Origin: VRUE01 sp963698085
Lineage (GTDB): Bacteria; Actinomycetota; Thermoleophilia; Solirubrobacterales; 70-9
NCBI GenBank assembly: GCA_963698085.1
Contig: OY969122.1
Span: 2,108,001-2,172,000 of the forward strand
Direction of reading: 5' to 3'
DNA length: 64,000 nucleotides
This document shows positions 41,604-49,496 of the stretch, in pieces. Each line of letters opens with the position of its first letter. Positions within the stretch are counted from its first letter, which is position 1. The position numbers and the translations under genes were made by a program. The notes below the pieces were generated by a model, which saw nothing but the letters and a program-made list of their open reading frames with translations, ran no database searches and had not been told where the DNA came from.

Positions 41604-42152
41604 ATGGGTCCTCTCCAAGAGCTTGCCCACGACCTCGGCGCCGACGAGCGCACGCTTCGTCGTGCGGTGTCACAGGGGACTGTCCGCGCCCGGCGCCCTG
41701 GTCCACGCCGGTTGCGTCTGGGGGTGGGGGAGGACGCGTACCTTCGCGCCCACTGGCAGCTCCTGGCCGATCTTCGCCGCGCTCTCCGCATTGAGCGCGG
41801 GGTTCGGCTGGCTGTCCTCTATGGCTCGTTGGCGCGTGGCGACGAGGACGAGGGTTCCGATCTGGATCTGCTCGTCTCTCTCTCCGACGACACCGCTGTC
41901 TCGGGCTTGCGTACGCACATTCAGGGTATGGCCGGACGCCGAGTGGATGTCGCTCGTCTCGAGCGGGTTGAGGCAGGCGCCCCGCTTCTTCTGGATCGTG
42001 TTCTCGACGAGGGCCGCGTCCTCGTCGACCGGGATTGCCAGTGGACCCAGCTGCGCGAACGTCGCCGCGCGGTTCGCGCTCGCGCCCGACGCGCCCACCG
42101 CCGGCAGATGAAGGTCGCCTCCGGGGTGATCGCGGAGCTCACCGGTGGCTGA
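41604..42152 (+). CDS. MNT-type nucleotidyltransferase (toxin-antitoxin candidate)
   Basis: 182 residues. A Pol-beta-fold minimal nucleotidyltransferase motif LYGSLARGDEDEGSDLDLLV gives G-S-x10-D-x-D, the complete metal-binding signature. The N-terminal part (about 1-60) looks like a helical DNA-binding or linker region. It overlaps the next gene by 8 bp. MNT proteins paired with HEPN partners act as antitoxins that AMPylate or otherwise inactivate the toxin; that role is inferred from arrangement. Confidence 0.8.
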   Translation: MGPLQELAHDLGADERTLRRAVSQGTVRARRPGPRRLRLGVGEDAYLRAHWQLLADLRRALRIERGVRLAVLYGSLARGDEDEGSDLDLLVSLSDDTAVSGLRTHIQGMAGRRVDVARLERVEAGAPLLLDRVLDEGRVLVDRDCQWTQLRERRRAVRARARRAHRRQMKVASGVIAELTGG

Positions 42153-42681
42153 CGATTCAAAACCGCCGTCGATCGGCTCGAAGGCGCTGCGGATAGAGCA
42201 GGCCCGGTTGGCGCGTTTCATCGAGACGATTGGCAAGCACAGCAAGGCCCTCGACTTGGCCATCGACGAGAACTTCGGCGGCCGGCTCGATCCCGGCGAG
42301 TGGAGAGCGGCGTTCGAATCCGCCGAGCCCCACGATGCCAACCGCACGATGGTCGTGACGGGCGATCACTCTGCCGTCCTCAATGCCTACGTCGAGATCC
42401 TCAAGGCGAGCGCCGGGGCACGCCTGCTCGGCCTGGTTCCCCATCGACGCCCTCATGCCAATCAGGTTTTCGAGGCTCTTGTTGCGGATGGCTGCCTCAA
42501 CAAGGATCAGGCGGGGCTCTTGAACGAGATCTACGTCCTCGAGGGCCGGCTCGAGCATGCGTCACCCGATGTGGACGCGGAGGAAGTCCGCGAGGCGATT
42601 GAACGTTTCCGCGATGCGCTGCCGAAGCTCATCAGCGGTACGCACGCCTGGTTGGGTCGGCACGGCGTCGAGTTGGGGTAG
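42145..42681 (+). CDS. Helical partner of the MNT gene (HEPN-like candidate)
   Basis: 178 residues from GTG 42145. All-helical by composition (RIEQARLARFIETIGKHSKA, QVFEALVADGCLNKDQAGLL). The gene order, overlap and size fit a HEPN partner of an MNT protein, but I cannot find the R-x4-6-H catalytic motif, so it may be an atypical or inactive HEPN or another family. No signal peptide or membrane helix. Confidence 0.6.
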   Translation: MADDSKPPSIGSKALRIEQARLARFIETIGKHSKALDLAIDENFGGRLDPGEWRAAFESAEPHDANRTMVVTGDHSAVLNAYVEILKASAGARLLGLVPHRRPHANQVFEALVADGCLNKDQAGLLNEIYVLEGRLEHASPDVDAEEVREAIERFRDALPKLISGTHAWLGRHGVELG

Positions 42682-42777
42682 TCGGCTGAGCCTGAATAGG
42701 GGTTGGCACCTATGGCCGGATCGGCCGTTCGGGGCAATACTTCACAAGCTGCGCAAATCTCGAACAGGAGCGATGCG

Positions 42778-43638
42778 ATGACGACCACGAAGCAATCCAC
42801 CTGGGGCGCGACCCTGCGGACGACGATCCTGCTGGCGTCCCTCTCGGGCCTGCTGGTCCTGATCGGCGCCCTGATCGGTGGGCCCAGCACCGCGGCGCTC
42901 TTCCTCGGCATCGCCCTCCTGATCAACCTCGGCTCCTACTTCTTCAGCGACAAGCTGGCGCTGAAAATGAGCGGCGCCAAGCCAATCGACGAGTCCGAAG
43001 CGCCGCGGCTCTACCAGATCGTGCGCGAACTGACGACGCGCGCCGGCCTGCCGATGCCGCGCCTCTACATGATCCCGCAGGAGCAGCCGAACGCCTTCGC
43101 CACCGGCCGCAACCCGAAGAACTCCGCGGTGGCGGTCACGCAGGGGATCACCAAACTGCTCTCCGAGGACGAGCTGCGCGGCGTCCTCGCCCACGAGCTC
43201 GCTCACATCCAGCACCGCGACATCCTGATCCAGTCGGTCGCCGCGGCGATCGGCGCCGCGATCACCTACCTCGCCTACATGATGATGTGGTTCGGCGGCG
43301 ACGACGAGTCGCCGCTCAGCCTCGTCGCCTCGCTGGCGATGGTCCTCTTGGCGCCGATCGCGGCGACGATCATCCAGCTCTCGATCTCGCGCCAGCGCGA
43401 GTACGCCGCCGACGCAGGGGGCGCCGCGATCTGCGGCAACCCCGAGTCGCTCGCCAGCGCCCTGCTGCGCCTCGAGCAGGGGGCGGAAGCGATCCCGATG
43501 CGGGTCAACCAGGCAGCCGAGCCGCTCTACATCGTCAAGCCCTTCAAGGCGGGCGGCATCGCGGGCCTCTTCTCCACCCACCCGCCGATCGAAGAGCGGG
43601 TCAAGAGGCTGCGCCAGATGCGTCCCAGCCTCGGCTGA
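42778..43638 (+). CDS. htpX: Membrane zinc metalloprotease HtpX
   Basis: 286 residues; start MTTTKQSTWG at 42778 with AGGAG upstream. M48 family. N-terminal membrane helices (LLASLSGLLVLIGALIGG, TAALFLGIALLINLGSYFF), then zinc motif HELAHIQHRD (HEXXH) near residue 139, two more helices and the downstream Glu in SRQREYAADAGGA. HtpX degrades damaged membrane proteins. The terminator hairpin follows at 43,666-43,693. Confidence 0.96.
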   Translation: MTTTKQSTWGATLRTTILLASLSGLLVLIGALIGGPSTAALFLGIALLINLGSYFFSDKLALKMSGAKPIDESEAPRLYQIVRELTTRAGLPMPRLYMIPQEQPNAFATGRNPKNSAVAVTQGITKLLSEDELRGVLAHELAHIQHRDILIQSVAAAIGAAITYLAYMMMWFGGDDESPLSLVASLAMVLLAPIAATIIQLSISRQREYAADAGGAAICGNPESLASALLRLEQGAEAIPMRVNQAAEPLYIVKPFKAGGIAGLFSTHPPIEERVKRLRQMRPSLG

Positions 43639-43665
43639 CTTCCTCGAGATCAAAGACCGTCTCAC

Positions 43666-43693
43666 CGAGAGGCCCGCGAAAGCGGGCCTCTCG
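43666..43693 (+). terminator. htpX terminator hairpin
   Basis: Perfect 12-bp arms CGAGAGGCCCGC and GCGGGCCTCTCG around a GAAA tetraloop, 28 bp after the stop. There is no U-run. Confidence 0.8.
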
Positions 43694-43725
43694 CCTTCGT
43701 GGCGACAGGCGAGCGGCGCCCAGCG

Positions 43726-43780
43726 TTGACCTGAGGTGCATTTAAGAACTATGCTGTACGTAGAACGGACTTCTCCGTAC
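43726..43780 (+). promoter_or_regulatory. TetR gene promoter with overlapping operator candidate
   Basis: TTGACC at 43,726-43,731 and TATGCT at 43,750-43,755 with an 18-bp spacer. Right after the -10, GTACGTAGAA and TTCTCCGTAC (43,756-43,765 and 43,771-43,780) form 10-bp arms with one mismatch and a 5-bp centre, a size typical of TetR operators. It would cover the start point and give autoregulation. Confidence 0.65.
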
Positions 43781-43787
43781 TCTAAAC

Positions 43788-44465
43788 ATGGCAAGGGCCA
43801 GCGCCAGATCCGAGTCCGCCGCGCCACGCCGTCTTCCGCGCGGGCGCCATGCACTGACGCCCGAGGAGGTGCTGCGCGACCAGCGCGAGCGCCTGATCGC
43901 CGCGGTGCCGCGAGTCGTCGCCGAGCGTGGCTACGAAGCGATGTCGGTCGCCGACATCGTCAAGGCCGCGGCCGTTTCGCGCAACGCCTTCTACAAGAGC
44001 TTCGCCGACAAGCAGGAGTGCTTCGCGACTGCCCACGAGGCCGGCCACCAACAGCTCTTCGACGTCCTGGTGCGATCTTGTGATGCGGAAGCGACGATCG
44101 AAGAGCGCGTCGAGCGCTCGCTGGCGACGGGCCTTGGTGCCCTGGCTTCAGAGCCCGAGGTGGCGCGCCTCCTATTCGTCGAGGCGCCGTCGGCGGGGGA
44201 GGAGATCGCCCTCCGCTACCACGAGTGGCTGCGGCGCTACGGCACCCTGTTGCGTACCGCCGCACCGGACTTGCCACCGCAGTCGATCCCTGCACCTGAG
44301 GTAGAGGGTGTGATCGTCGGCGGCATCGCCTCGCGGATCGCCAGTGAGGTGCTGCAGGGGCGGGCGGCGGATCTGCCGGACCTCGCCGTTCCCCTGGCCG
44401 CGTACGTGCTCGCCTTCTTCAAGCTCGTCGAGCCGGCGAAGACCGCCAAGCGCCTGGCCGCGTAG
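43788..44465 (+). CDS. TetR-family transcriptional regulator
   Basis: 225 residues. The HTH at about 30-80 reads RERLIAAVPRVVAERGYEAM, VADIVKAAAVSRNAFYKSFA, DKQECF. The C-terminal helical domain has LLFVEAPSAGEEIALRYHEW, a pattern seen in many Solirubrobacterales-type TetR proteins. Very similar in design to the 55,592 TetR and to the N-terminal unit of the double TetR. It stands directly before the second secreted locus. Confidence 0.92.
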   Translation: MARASARSESAAPRRLPRGRHALTPEEVLRDQRERLIAAVPRVVAERGYEAMSVADIVKAAAVSRNAFYKSFADKQECFATAHEAGHQQLFDVLVRSCDAEATIEERVERSLATGLGALASEPEVARLLFVEAPSAGEEIALRYHEWLRRYGTLLRTAAPDLPPQSIPAPEVEGVIVGGIASRIASEVLQGRAADLPDLAVPLAAYVLAFFKLVEPAKTAKRLAA

Positions 44466-44570
44466 AACCGCTCGTACCTGGTTCGAGCGCCCGTTTGTCT
44501 GGGAACTCTTCGGGTTTCGAGGCATAAATTCTACCCACTAAGTCCCTGCAAGTCACGCACTAGAGTCATT

Positions 44571-44653
44571 CATACCACGTGCGTATCTTGACAAGATCGA
44601 ACCAGCGTGTTTACATTCTTATGCGTCTTTCGTTGGGAACGAAGACGGTATAG
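44571..44653 (+). promoter_or_regulatory. 83-bp leader element, copy 1
   Basis: Starts CATACCACGTGCGTATC, contains TTGACA at 44,588-44,593 and TACATT at 44,612-44,617 (18-bp spacer) and ends in a GAACGAAG-x-CGGTAT block. Aligned without gaps to 55,443-55,525. The first 24 bases are identical, with a CACGTG core palindrome just upstream of the -35. It is the promoter of the collagen-like gene, about 90 bp before its start. Confidence 0.7.
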
Positions 44654-44702
44654 CCAGGGTAGTACCAAATGCAGGGACAGGGACAAGGAGGAAGAGATTT
44701 CA

Positions 44703-45536
44703 ATGCTCTCGCCACTTCGCAACCGCTTCGGCATCCCGGGCGTGATCTCAGTGATCGCCCTGGTGTTCGCCATGTTGGGCGGCGCCTACGCAGCTTCTGA
44801 CAACGGTGGTAGCGGCAAGGCCACCGCTTCAGCCAAACGGGGCAAACCAGGTAAACCGGGCAAACCAGGTAAACCGGGCCCCGCAGGCCCACAGGGTCCC
44901 GCTGGCCCGGCCGGTCCAGCTGGCGCCAAAGGTGACACCGGCGCAAAGGGGGACAAAGGGGACACCGGCTCAAACGGAACGAATGGCGCCAGTGTTACCA
45001 CCGCTTCCTTCAGCGGCGAAAAAGCACCCTGCAAAGAAGGCGGCGTGGAAGTCAAATCGGCGAGCCCGGCCGCTCTCGTCTGCAACGGCGTGAAAGGCGA
45101 AAAAGGCGCTAAAGGTGCAAGCGGCTTCACCGAAGTCCTTCCCGAAGGGATGACCGAGACCGGTGTTTGGACTGGACGCAGTACTCAGTTCGGATCAGTC
45201 CCGATCCCAATCTCCTTTTCCATTCCTGTCGTACCACCGCCCACCCTCGTTTACGTGGGGCAAAACCAAGATAAAACGGCTGAAGGCTGTCCGGGGATCG
45301 GGGAAAACGGCATGCCGCTCGCAGTGCCGGGCAAACTCTGCGTCTATGCCGCGTTTGCGCTGGGCGCGAGTCTGGTCAGCAACATCACGATCGGGGAAAA
45401 CGAAGAAAATGCCGGCGAAAAGTCCAGCCCTCCAGGCGTAGGCGCCGCAGGCACGAACCTCAACTTCGGCTGTGGCACCGAAGAGGAACCATTCTGCATC
45501 ATGAACGGCGCCTGGGCCGTAACTGCGTCCGAATAG
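44703..45536 (+). CDS. Collagen-like secreted/anchored protein
   Basis: 277 residues; ATG 44703 follows AAGGAGGAAGAG. An N-terminal hydrophobic segment (GVISVIALVFAMLGGAYAAS) acts as signal peptide or anchor. Residues about 45-95 are 17 uninterrupted Gly-x-y triplets (GKPGKPGKPGKPGPAGPQGP), and a second short block of four triplets (GVKGEKGAKGASG) follows near 135. The C-terminal globular domain has Cys pairs (GCPGIGENG, KLCVYA; FGCGTEEEPFC). Such proteins form triple-helical stalks on the surface. It is upstream of the second propeller operon. Confidence 0.85.
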   Translation: MLSPLRNRFGIPGVISVIALVFAMLGGAYAASDNGGSGKATASAKRGKPGKPGKPGKPGPAGPQGPAGPAGPAGAKGDTGAKGDKGDTGSNGTNGASVTTASFSGEKAPCKEGGVEVKSASPAALVCNGVKGEKGAKGASGFTEVLPEGMTETGVWTGRSTQFGSVPIPISFSIPVVPPPTLVYVGQNQDKTAEGCPGIGENGMPLAVPGKLCVYAAFALGASLVSNITIGENEENAGEKSSPPGVGAAGTNLNFGCGTEEEPFCIMNGAWAVTASE

Positions 45537-45564
45537 CACAGGGACGGCGACCGCATGAGACCTA

Positions 45565-45603
45565 GTGCACACCCGGTACGGATTCACCGTTCCGGGTGTG
45601 CAC
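45565..45603 (+). promoter_or_regulatory. Large hairpin between collagen-like and propeller genes
   Basis: Arms GTGCACACCCGGTACGG and CCGTTCCGGGTGTGCAC, 17 bp with one mismatch, loop ATTCA. It ends 20 bp before the propeller start. It may terminate the collagen-like mRNA or attenuate read-through into the propeller operon. Confidence 0.75.
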
Positions 45604-45623
45604 AAAGCCCGAAAGGATCACCG

Positions 45624-48600
45624 ATGAGGAGTAGGTCGGATTGGACTCAGGCAGCCGGTTGCACTGTTGCCGCAGCCTTCCTCATCGGCTTCTTTGCGCT
45701 CTTCGTTTTCGCAAAAAGCGCCTCAGCGGACTTTTGCCTCCCTGGCTCCGGAGCGGGACAGTGCAACAACCCCCAAGGGATCGCGGTGGACGAAGAAACC
45801 GGCCGCGTCTACGTCGCCGACCAAGGCACCCACCGCATCAATGTCTTCGAAGCCGATGGGGACTTCGTCAGTGCTTTCGGCTGGGGAGTGGTCAACGGCC
45901 AGGAAAAATTCCAGGTCTGCACTGTTACCTGTCAGGCTGGAATTTCAGGATCGGGCCTCGGCCAGTTCTCGAGCCCGAGCCGGATTGCGGTCGACAACGT
46001 CGTCGGCAGCGCCACCCGTCACGACGTCTACGTGATGGACGCCAATCGGCGCCTGCAGCGGTTCGATCCCGAACCGCTCTCGCCGGTCCTTGCCTTCCCG
46101 GTGCCCTCAGGCAATGGCGAATGCCAATTCGGAAGGGGCGGCAGTCCGATCGCGGTGGGGCCGGGAGGCGTGGTGTATGTCGCCGATAGGGCCAGCAATG
46201 AATTCGGCTTCGTCAACCGGATCCAGAAGTTCAACCCCCTTACGGGTGCTTGTGTGGATGAGGTTGTGGTGGTCGAAGGACCCAACGCCAATCTGACTTC
46301 CTTGGCGGTCGATACGACCGAAAACGCCTACGTCGGGGTCGAAGGCGCAGGCATCGGTCTTCGTAAGTACGGCACGGGCAATGACGAAGAATTCCTCGGG
46401 GAGCTCGACCAACTCGAAACCAACGCACTTGCGATTGATGCTTCTGACCGCCTCTTTGCTGCCCAGCGGGAGTCGGTGCCAGGGTTCGCCAGCCGTGTAA
46501 TCACCGAGTACGACGCTGGCGGCAACCGCCTTCATCGCTTCGGCTACTTTTCGTTTTCGGAGAAAGTTTTCGGTCTCGCCACTCTCCACACCCCTGGCGG
46601 CGACATCTTCGCCAACGCCGGCGCGGCCGGCATCAAGTACCTGAAGCTGCCCGAAGACAACCGCCCGATCGTCGTCCCCGATCCCTGCAAAGTCAAAGCG
46701 GGCACCCTCCGCAACACCAAAGCGACCCTGCAGGCACGGGTCAACCCCGAGGGGCTGGCGACCACCGTCCACTTCGAGTACGTCGACCAGCAGAGCTTTG
46801 AAACAGAAGGCGGCTGGTCGAGCCCTGAGGTCGAGGAAAGCGCAGAGAGCGAATCGATCGGCTCTGACTTCCTTACCCATGAGGCGAGCGCCGATATCGG
46901 CACGCCGGAGCCGTTGGCCCCCGAAACCACCTACCGCTGCCGGGTGGTGGCAACCAACGCCGACGGCTCGGCAACCGGGGTCGAGGGGACCTTCACCACG
47001 CTCGAGCCACTTGAAATCGGCGCCACCTGGGCCTCAGGGGTCGGCACCGAAGCCGCGACCCTGAACGCGACCGTCAACCCGCTCGGCATCGAAACCACCG
47101 GCTACTTCCAGTACGTCGAAGAGGCGACCTACGAAGCGGACGTAAAACAGGCCGAAGAAGAAGCCAAAAGCCCAGAGGAAGTCGCCGAGGCGGGCTTCTC
47201 CCACTCGAGTAAAGCCCCGGCAGGCGAACCGATCGAGTTTGGCGCAGGGGAAGCCTTCAAATCCGGATCGGCGCCGGTCTCGGGCCTCAAACCCGCGACC
47301 GCCTACCGCTACCGCATCCTCGCCACCAACCCGCTGATCACCAAAGAGGTCCCCGGCCCCACGAGGGCCTTCCGCACCCTCCGCATCGGCTCCGACTCGA
47401 TCGGCCTGCCTGACAACCGGGCCTGGGAGCTGGCCTCCCCCGCGCATAAGAACAACGCCGAAGTCGGCGTGCCGCGGGTCAGCGGCGAAGGCCCGATCGT
47501 CTTCCCAGACTACGCTCCGATCAATGCCGCCGCCGGCACCGGAGAGGTGGTCACCTACACCTCCTGGACCTCCTTCGCAGACCCCGAAGGCGCGCCGGGC
47601 ACCAGCCAGTACCTCTCGCGTCGAAGCACGAGTGGCTGGGGGACCCAGAACATCTCCCCCCGGGGGCGCCTCAGCGTCCCGATCCCTCCCTACCGCGCCT
47701 TCAGCCCCGACCTCGGCTTGGGCGGCATGGTCTCCTTCTCCCCGCCGCTTGCCCCCGAAGCCGTAGACGGCTTCGACAACCTCTACCTGCGCGACAACGA
47801 GACGGGCGATCTGCGCACGCTCACCACCGGCACGCCGGTGAAAGCGGACACCGAAGTCTGCCTCGACTACGTCGGGGCAAGCGAAGACGGAAGCCGAGCT
47901 TTCTTCTCGGCCGACGCCTCCTATGGCGGCGCCCCGTTGTCCACCTTCAGGACCTTCAACCTCTACGAATGGTCCGCGAGCGAAGGGTTGCGCCTGGCGA
48001 GCGTCTTACCCAACGGCAATCCGGCGGTACCGACCGCCGAGACCGCCTTCGGCGCCGCGGGCGGCTACGGGCTCGGGCACTGCCAGGTCGGCCAATCGAT
48101 CGCCCGCCACGTCGTCTCCAGGGACGGCTCACGCGCCTTCTGGACCTACGCGCCGGACTCCGGCTCCACCCAGCTCCTCGTCCGCCTGGGTGGCGAAGAA
48201 ACGATCCAGCTCGACAAAAAAGTCGCCGGTGCTTCCGGCAGCTCGGGAGGCGGGGTCTTCAGAGCCGCCGACGCCGAGGGCTCCCTCGTCTTCTTCACGG
48301 CCATAAGCAAGCTGACCAAAGACTCGGGCGCGACCGCCGGTGCCCCCGACCTCTTCCGCTATGACCTTGACGCCGAAGAAAGCGCACTGAGCGACCTCAC
48401 CCCCGACACCCTCACCCCGGGATCAGAACCGGCAGGAGTCAAAGGCGTGGTCGGCATAAGCGAGGACGGCTCCCACGTCTACTTCGTCGCCTCGGGAGTG
48501 CTCACCGAAGCGGCAAACGAGGCGGGACAGAAAGCCCAGCCGGGCCAGAACAACCTCTACCTACACCACGAAGGCCAGATCACCTTCATTGTCACCGGCC

Positions 48601-49496
48601 CCGATGTCTCTGCCTGGGACTCCAAGCCCCAAACGCTGCGCGCCCGCGTCTCCCCCGACGGGCGCCGGCTCGCCTTCCTCTCGCGCAACACCGAGAGCCT
48701 CGTCGGCTATGACAACGCGATCTCCGAGGGCGAGCACTGCGAGCTTCCCAGTAGCGAAGGGCTGCCGCTCACCGGCAGCCCGCTCTGCCTCCAGGCCTTC
48801 CTCTATGACGCCGACAGCGGTGAGCTGCGCTGCGCCTCCTGCAACCCCTCCGGATCGAGGCCGCTCGGCCCCACGCTCCTGCCCGCCTTCTCCAACCCCC
48901 TCGAAGGCCCGCGCTACCTCTCTGACAACGGCCGGCGGCTCTTCTTCGAGAGCTTCGACGCCCTCGTTCCCCAGGACGACAACGGCAAGCGCGACGTCTA
49001 TGAGTTCGAGCTGCCGGAAACCGGCACCTGCACCGAGGAAAGCCCCGCCTTCGACTCCACCTCGGGCGGCTGCCACTACCTGATCTCGAGCGGCAAAAGC
49101 ACCGATCAGACCTTCCTGCTCGACGCCTCCTCCGACGGTCGCGACGTCTTCTTCGCCACCCGCGCCCCCCTTATCGGCTGGGACACCGATGAGAACTACG
49201 ACGTCTACGACGCTCGCGAAGGGGGTGGCTTCCCCGAACCCAAAGAGCCTGAAGTCTGCGTAGGGGAGTCCTGCAAGGGACCGCCTCCGCCCCCACCGCC
49301 CATCATGCCCTCACCGGGCACCGCTGCCTTCCAGGGCCAGGGCAACCTCAAAGAGGGTCGCCCGCGCTGTCGCAAAGGCAAGGTGCGCAGGCGGGGGCGG
49401 TGCGTGAAGCCGCGCAAGCGGGCGACGGGGAGAAAAGCAGACCGGCGAGAGAGAAGCCAGGGCAAGGCGCCACGCAAAGGGGAGGCGGCACGATGA
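45624..49496 (+). CDS. Giant secreted NHL-propeller protein 2
   Basis: 1,290 residues from ATG 45624 (AAAGGATC ribosome site). Signal peptide FLIGFFALFVFAKSASA, then NHL blades (NNPQGIAVDEETGRVYVADQ, GTHRINVF) with one paired-Cys insert (FQVCTVTCQAG), two Fn3-like domains at about 360-590 (TLQARVNPEGLATTVHFEYV, TTYRCRVVATNADGSATG), then a long TolB-like propeller (SEDGSRAFFSADASYGGAPL, SPDGRRLAFLSRN). The tail is VCVGESCKGPPPPPPP, GTAAFQGQGN and CRKGKVRRRGRCVKPRKRAT. Domain order matches the 21,304 protein. Coupled to the next gene by ATGA. Likely wall-associated. Confidence 0.85.
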   Translation: MRSRSDWTQAAGCTVAAAFLIGFFALFVFAKSASADFCLPGSGAGQCNNPQGIAVDEETGRVYVADQGTHRINVFEADGDFVSAFGWGVVNGQEKFQVCTVTCQAGISGSGLGQFSSPSRIAVDNVVGSATRHDVYVMDANRRLQRFDPEPLSPVLAFPVPSGNGECQFGRGGSPIAVGPGGVVYVADRASNEFGFVNRIQKFNPLTGACVDEVVVVEGPNANLTSLAVDTTENAYVGVEGAGIGLRKYGTGNDEEFLGELDQLETNALAIDASDRLFAAQRESVPGFASRVITEYDAGGNRLHRFGYFSFSEKVFGLATLHTPGGDIFANAGAAGIKYLKLPEDNRPIVVPDPCKVKAGTLRNTKATLQARVNPEGLATTVHFEYVDQQSFETEGGWSSPEVEESAESESIGSDFLTHEASADIGTPEPLAPETTYRCRVVATNADGSATGVEGTFTTLEPLEIGATWASGVGTEAATLNATVNPLGIETTGYFQYVEEATYEADVKQAEEEAKSPEEVAEAGFSHSSKAPAGEPIEFGAGEAFKSGSAPVSGLKPATAYRYRILATNPLITKEVPGPTRAFRTLRIGSDSIGLPDNRAWELASPAHKNNAEVGVPRVSGEGPIVFPDYAPINAAAGTGEVVTYTSWTSFADPEGAPGTSQYLSRRSTSGWGTQNISPRGRLSVPIPPYRAFSPDLGLGGMVSFSPPLAPEAVDGFDNLYLRDNETGDLRTLTTGTPVKADTEVCLDYVGASEDGSRAFFSADASYGGAPLSTFRTFNLYEWSASEGLRLASVLPNGNPAVPTAETAFGAAGGYGLGHCQVGQSIARHVVSRDGSRAFWTYAPDSGSTQLLVRLGGEETIQLDKKVAGASGSSGGGVFRAADAEGSLVFFTAISKLTKDSGATAGAPDLFRYDLDAEESALSDLTPDTLTPGSEPAGVKGVVGISEDGSHVYFVASGVLTEAANEAGQKAQPGQNNLYLHHEGQITFIVTGPDVSAWDSKPQTLRARVSPDGRRLAFLSRNTESLVGYDNAISEGEHCELPSSEGLPLTGSPLCLQAFLYDADSGELRCASCNPSGSRPLGPTLLPAFSNPLEGPRYLSDNGRRLFFESFDALVPQDDNGKRDVYEFELPETGTCTEESPAFDSTSGGCHYLISSGKSTDQTFLLDASSDGRDVFFATRAPLIGWDTDENYDVYDAREGGGFPEPKEPEVCVGESCKGPPPPPPPIMPSPGTAAFQGQGNLKEGRPRCRKGKVRRRGRCVKPRKRATGRKADRRERSQGKAPRKGEAAR

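Noticed and set aside
44860..44990. Short tandem repeats suggesting a CRISPR or satellite
   Set aside because: They encode in-frame Gly-x-y collagen triplets, so the repetition is at protein level.
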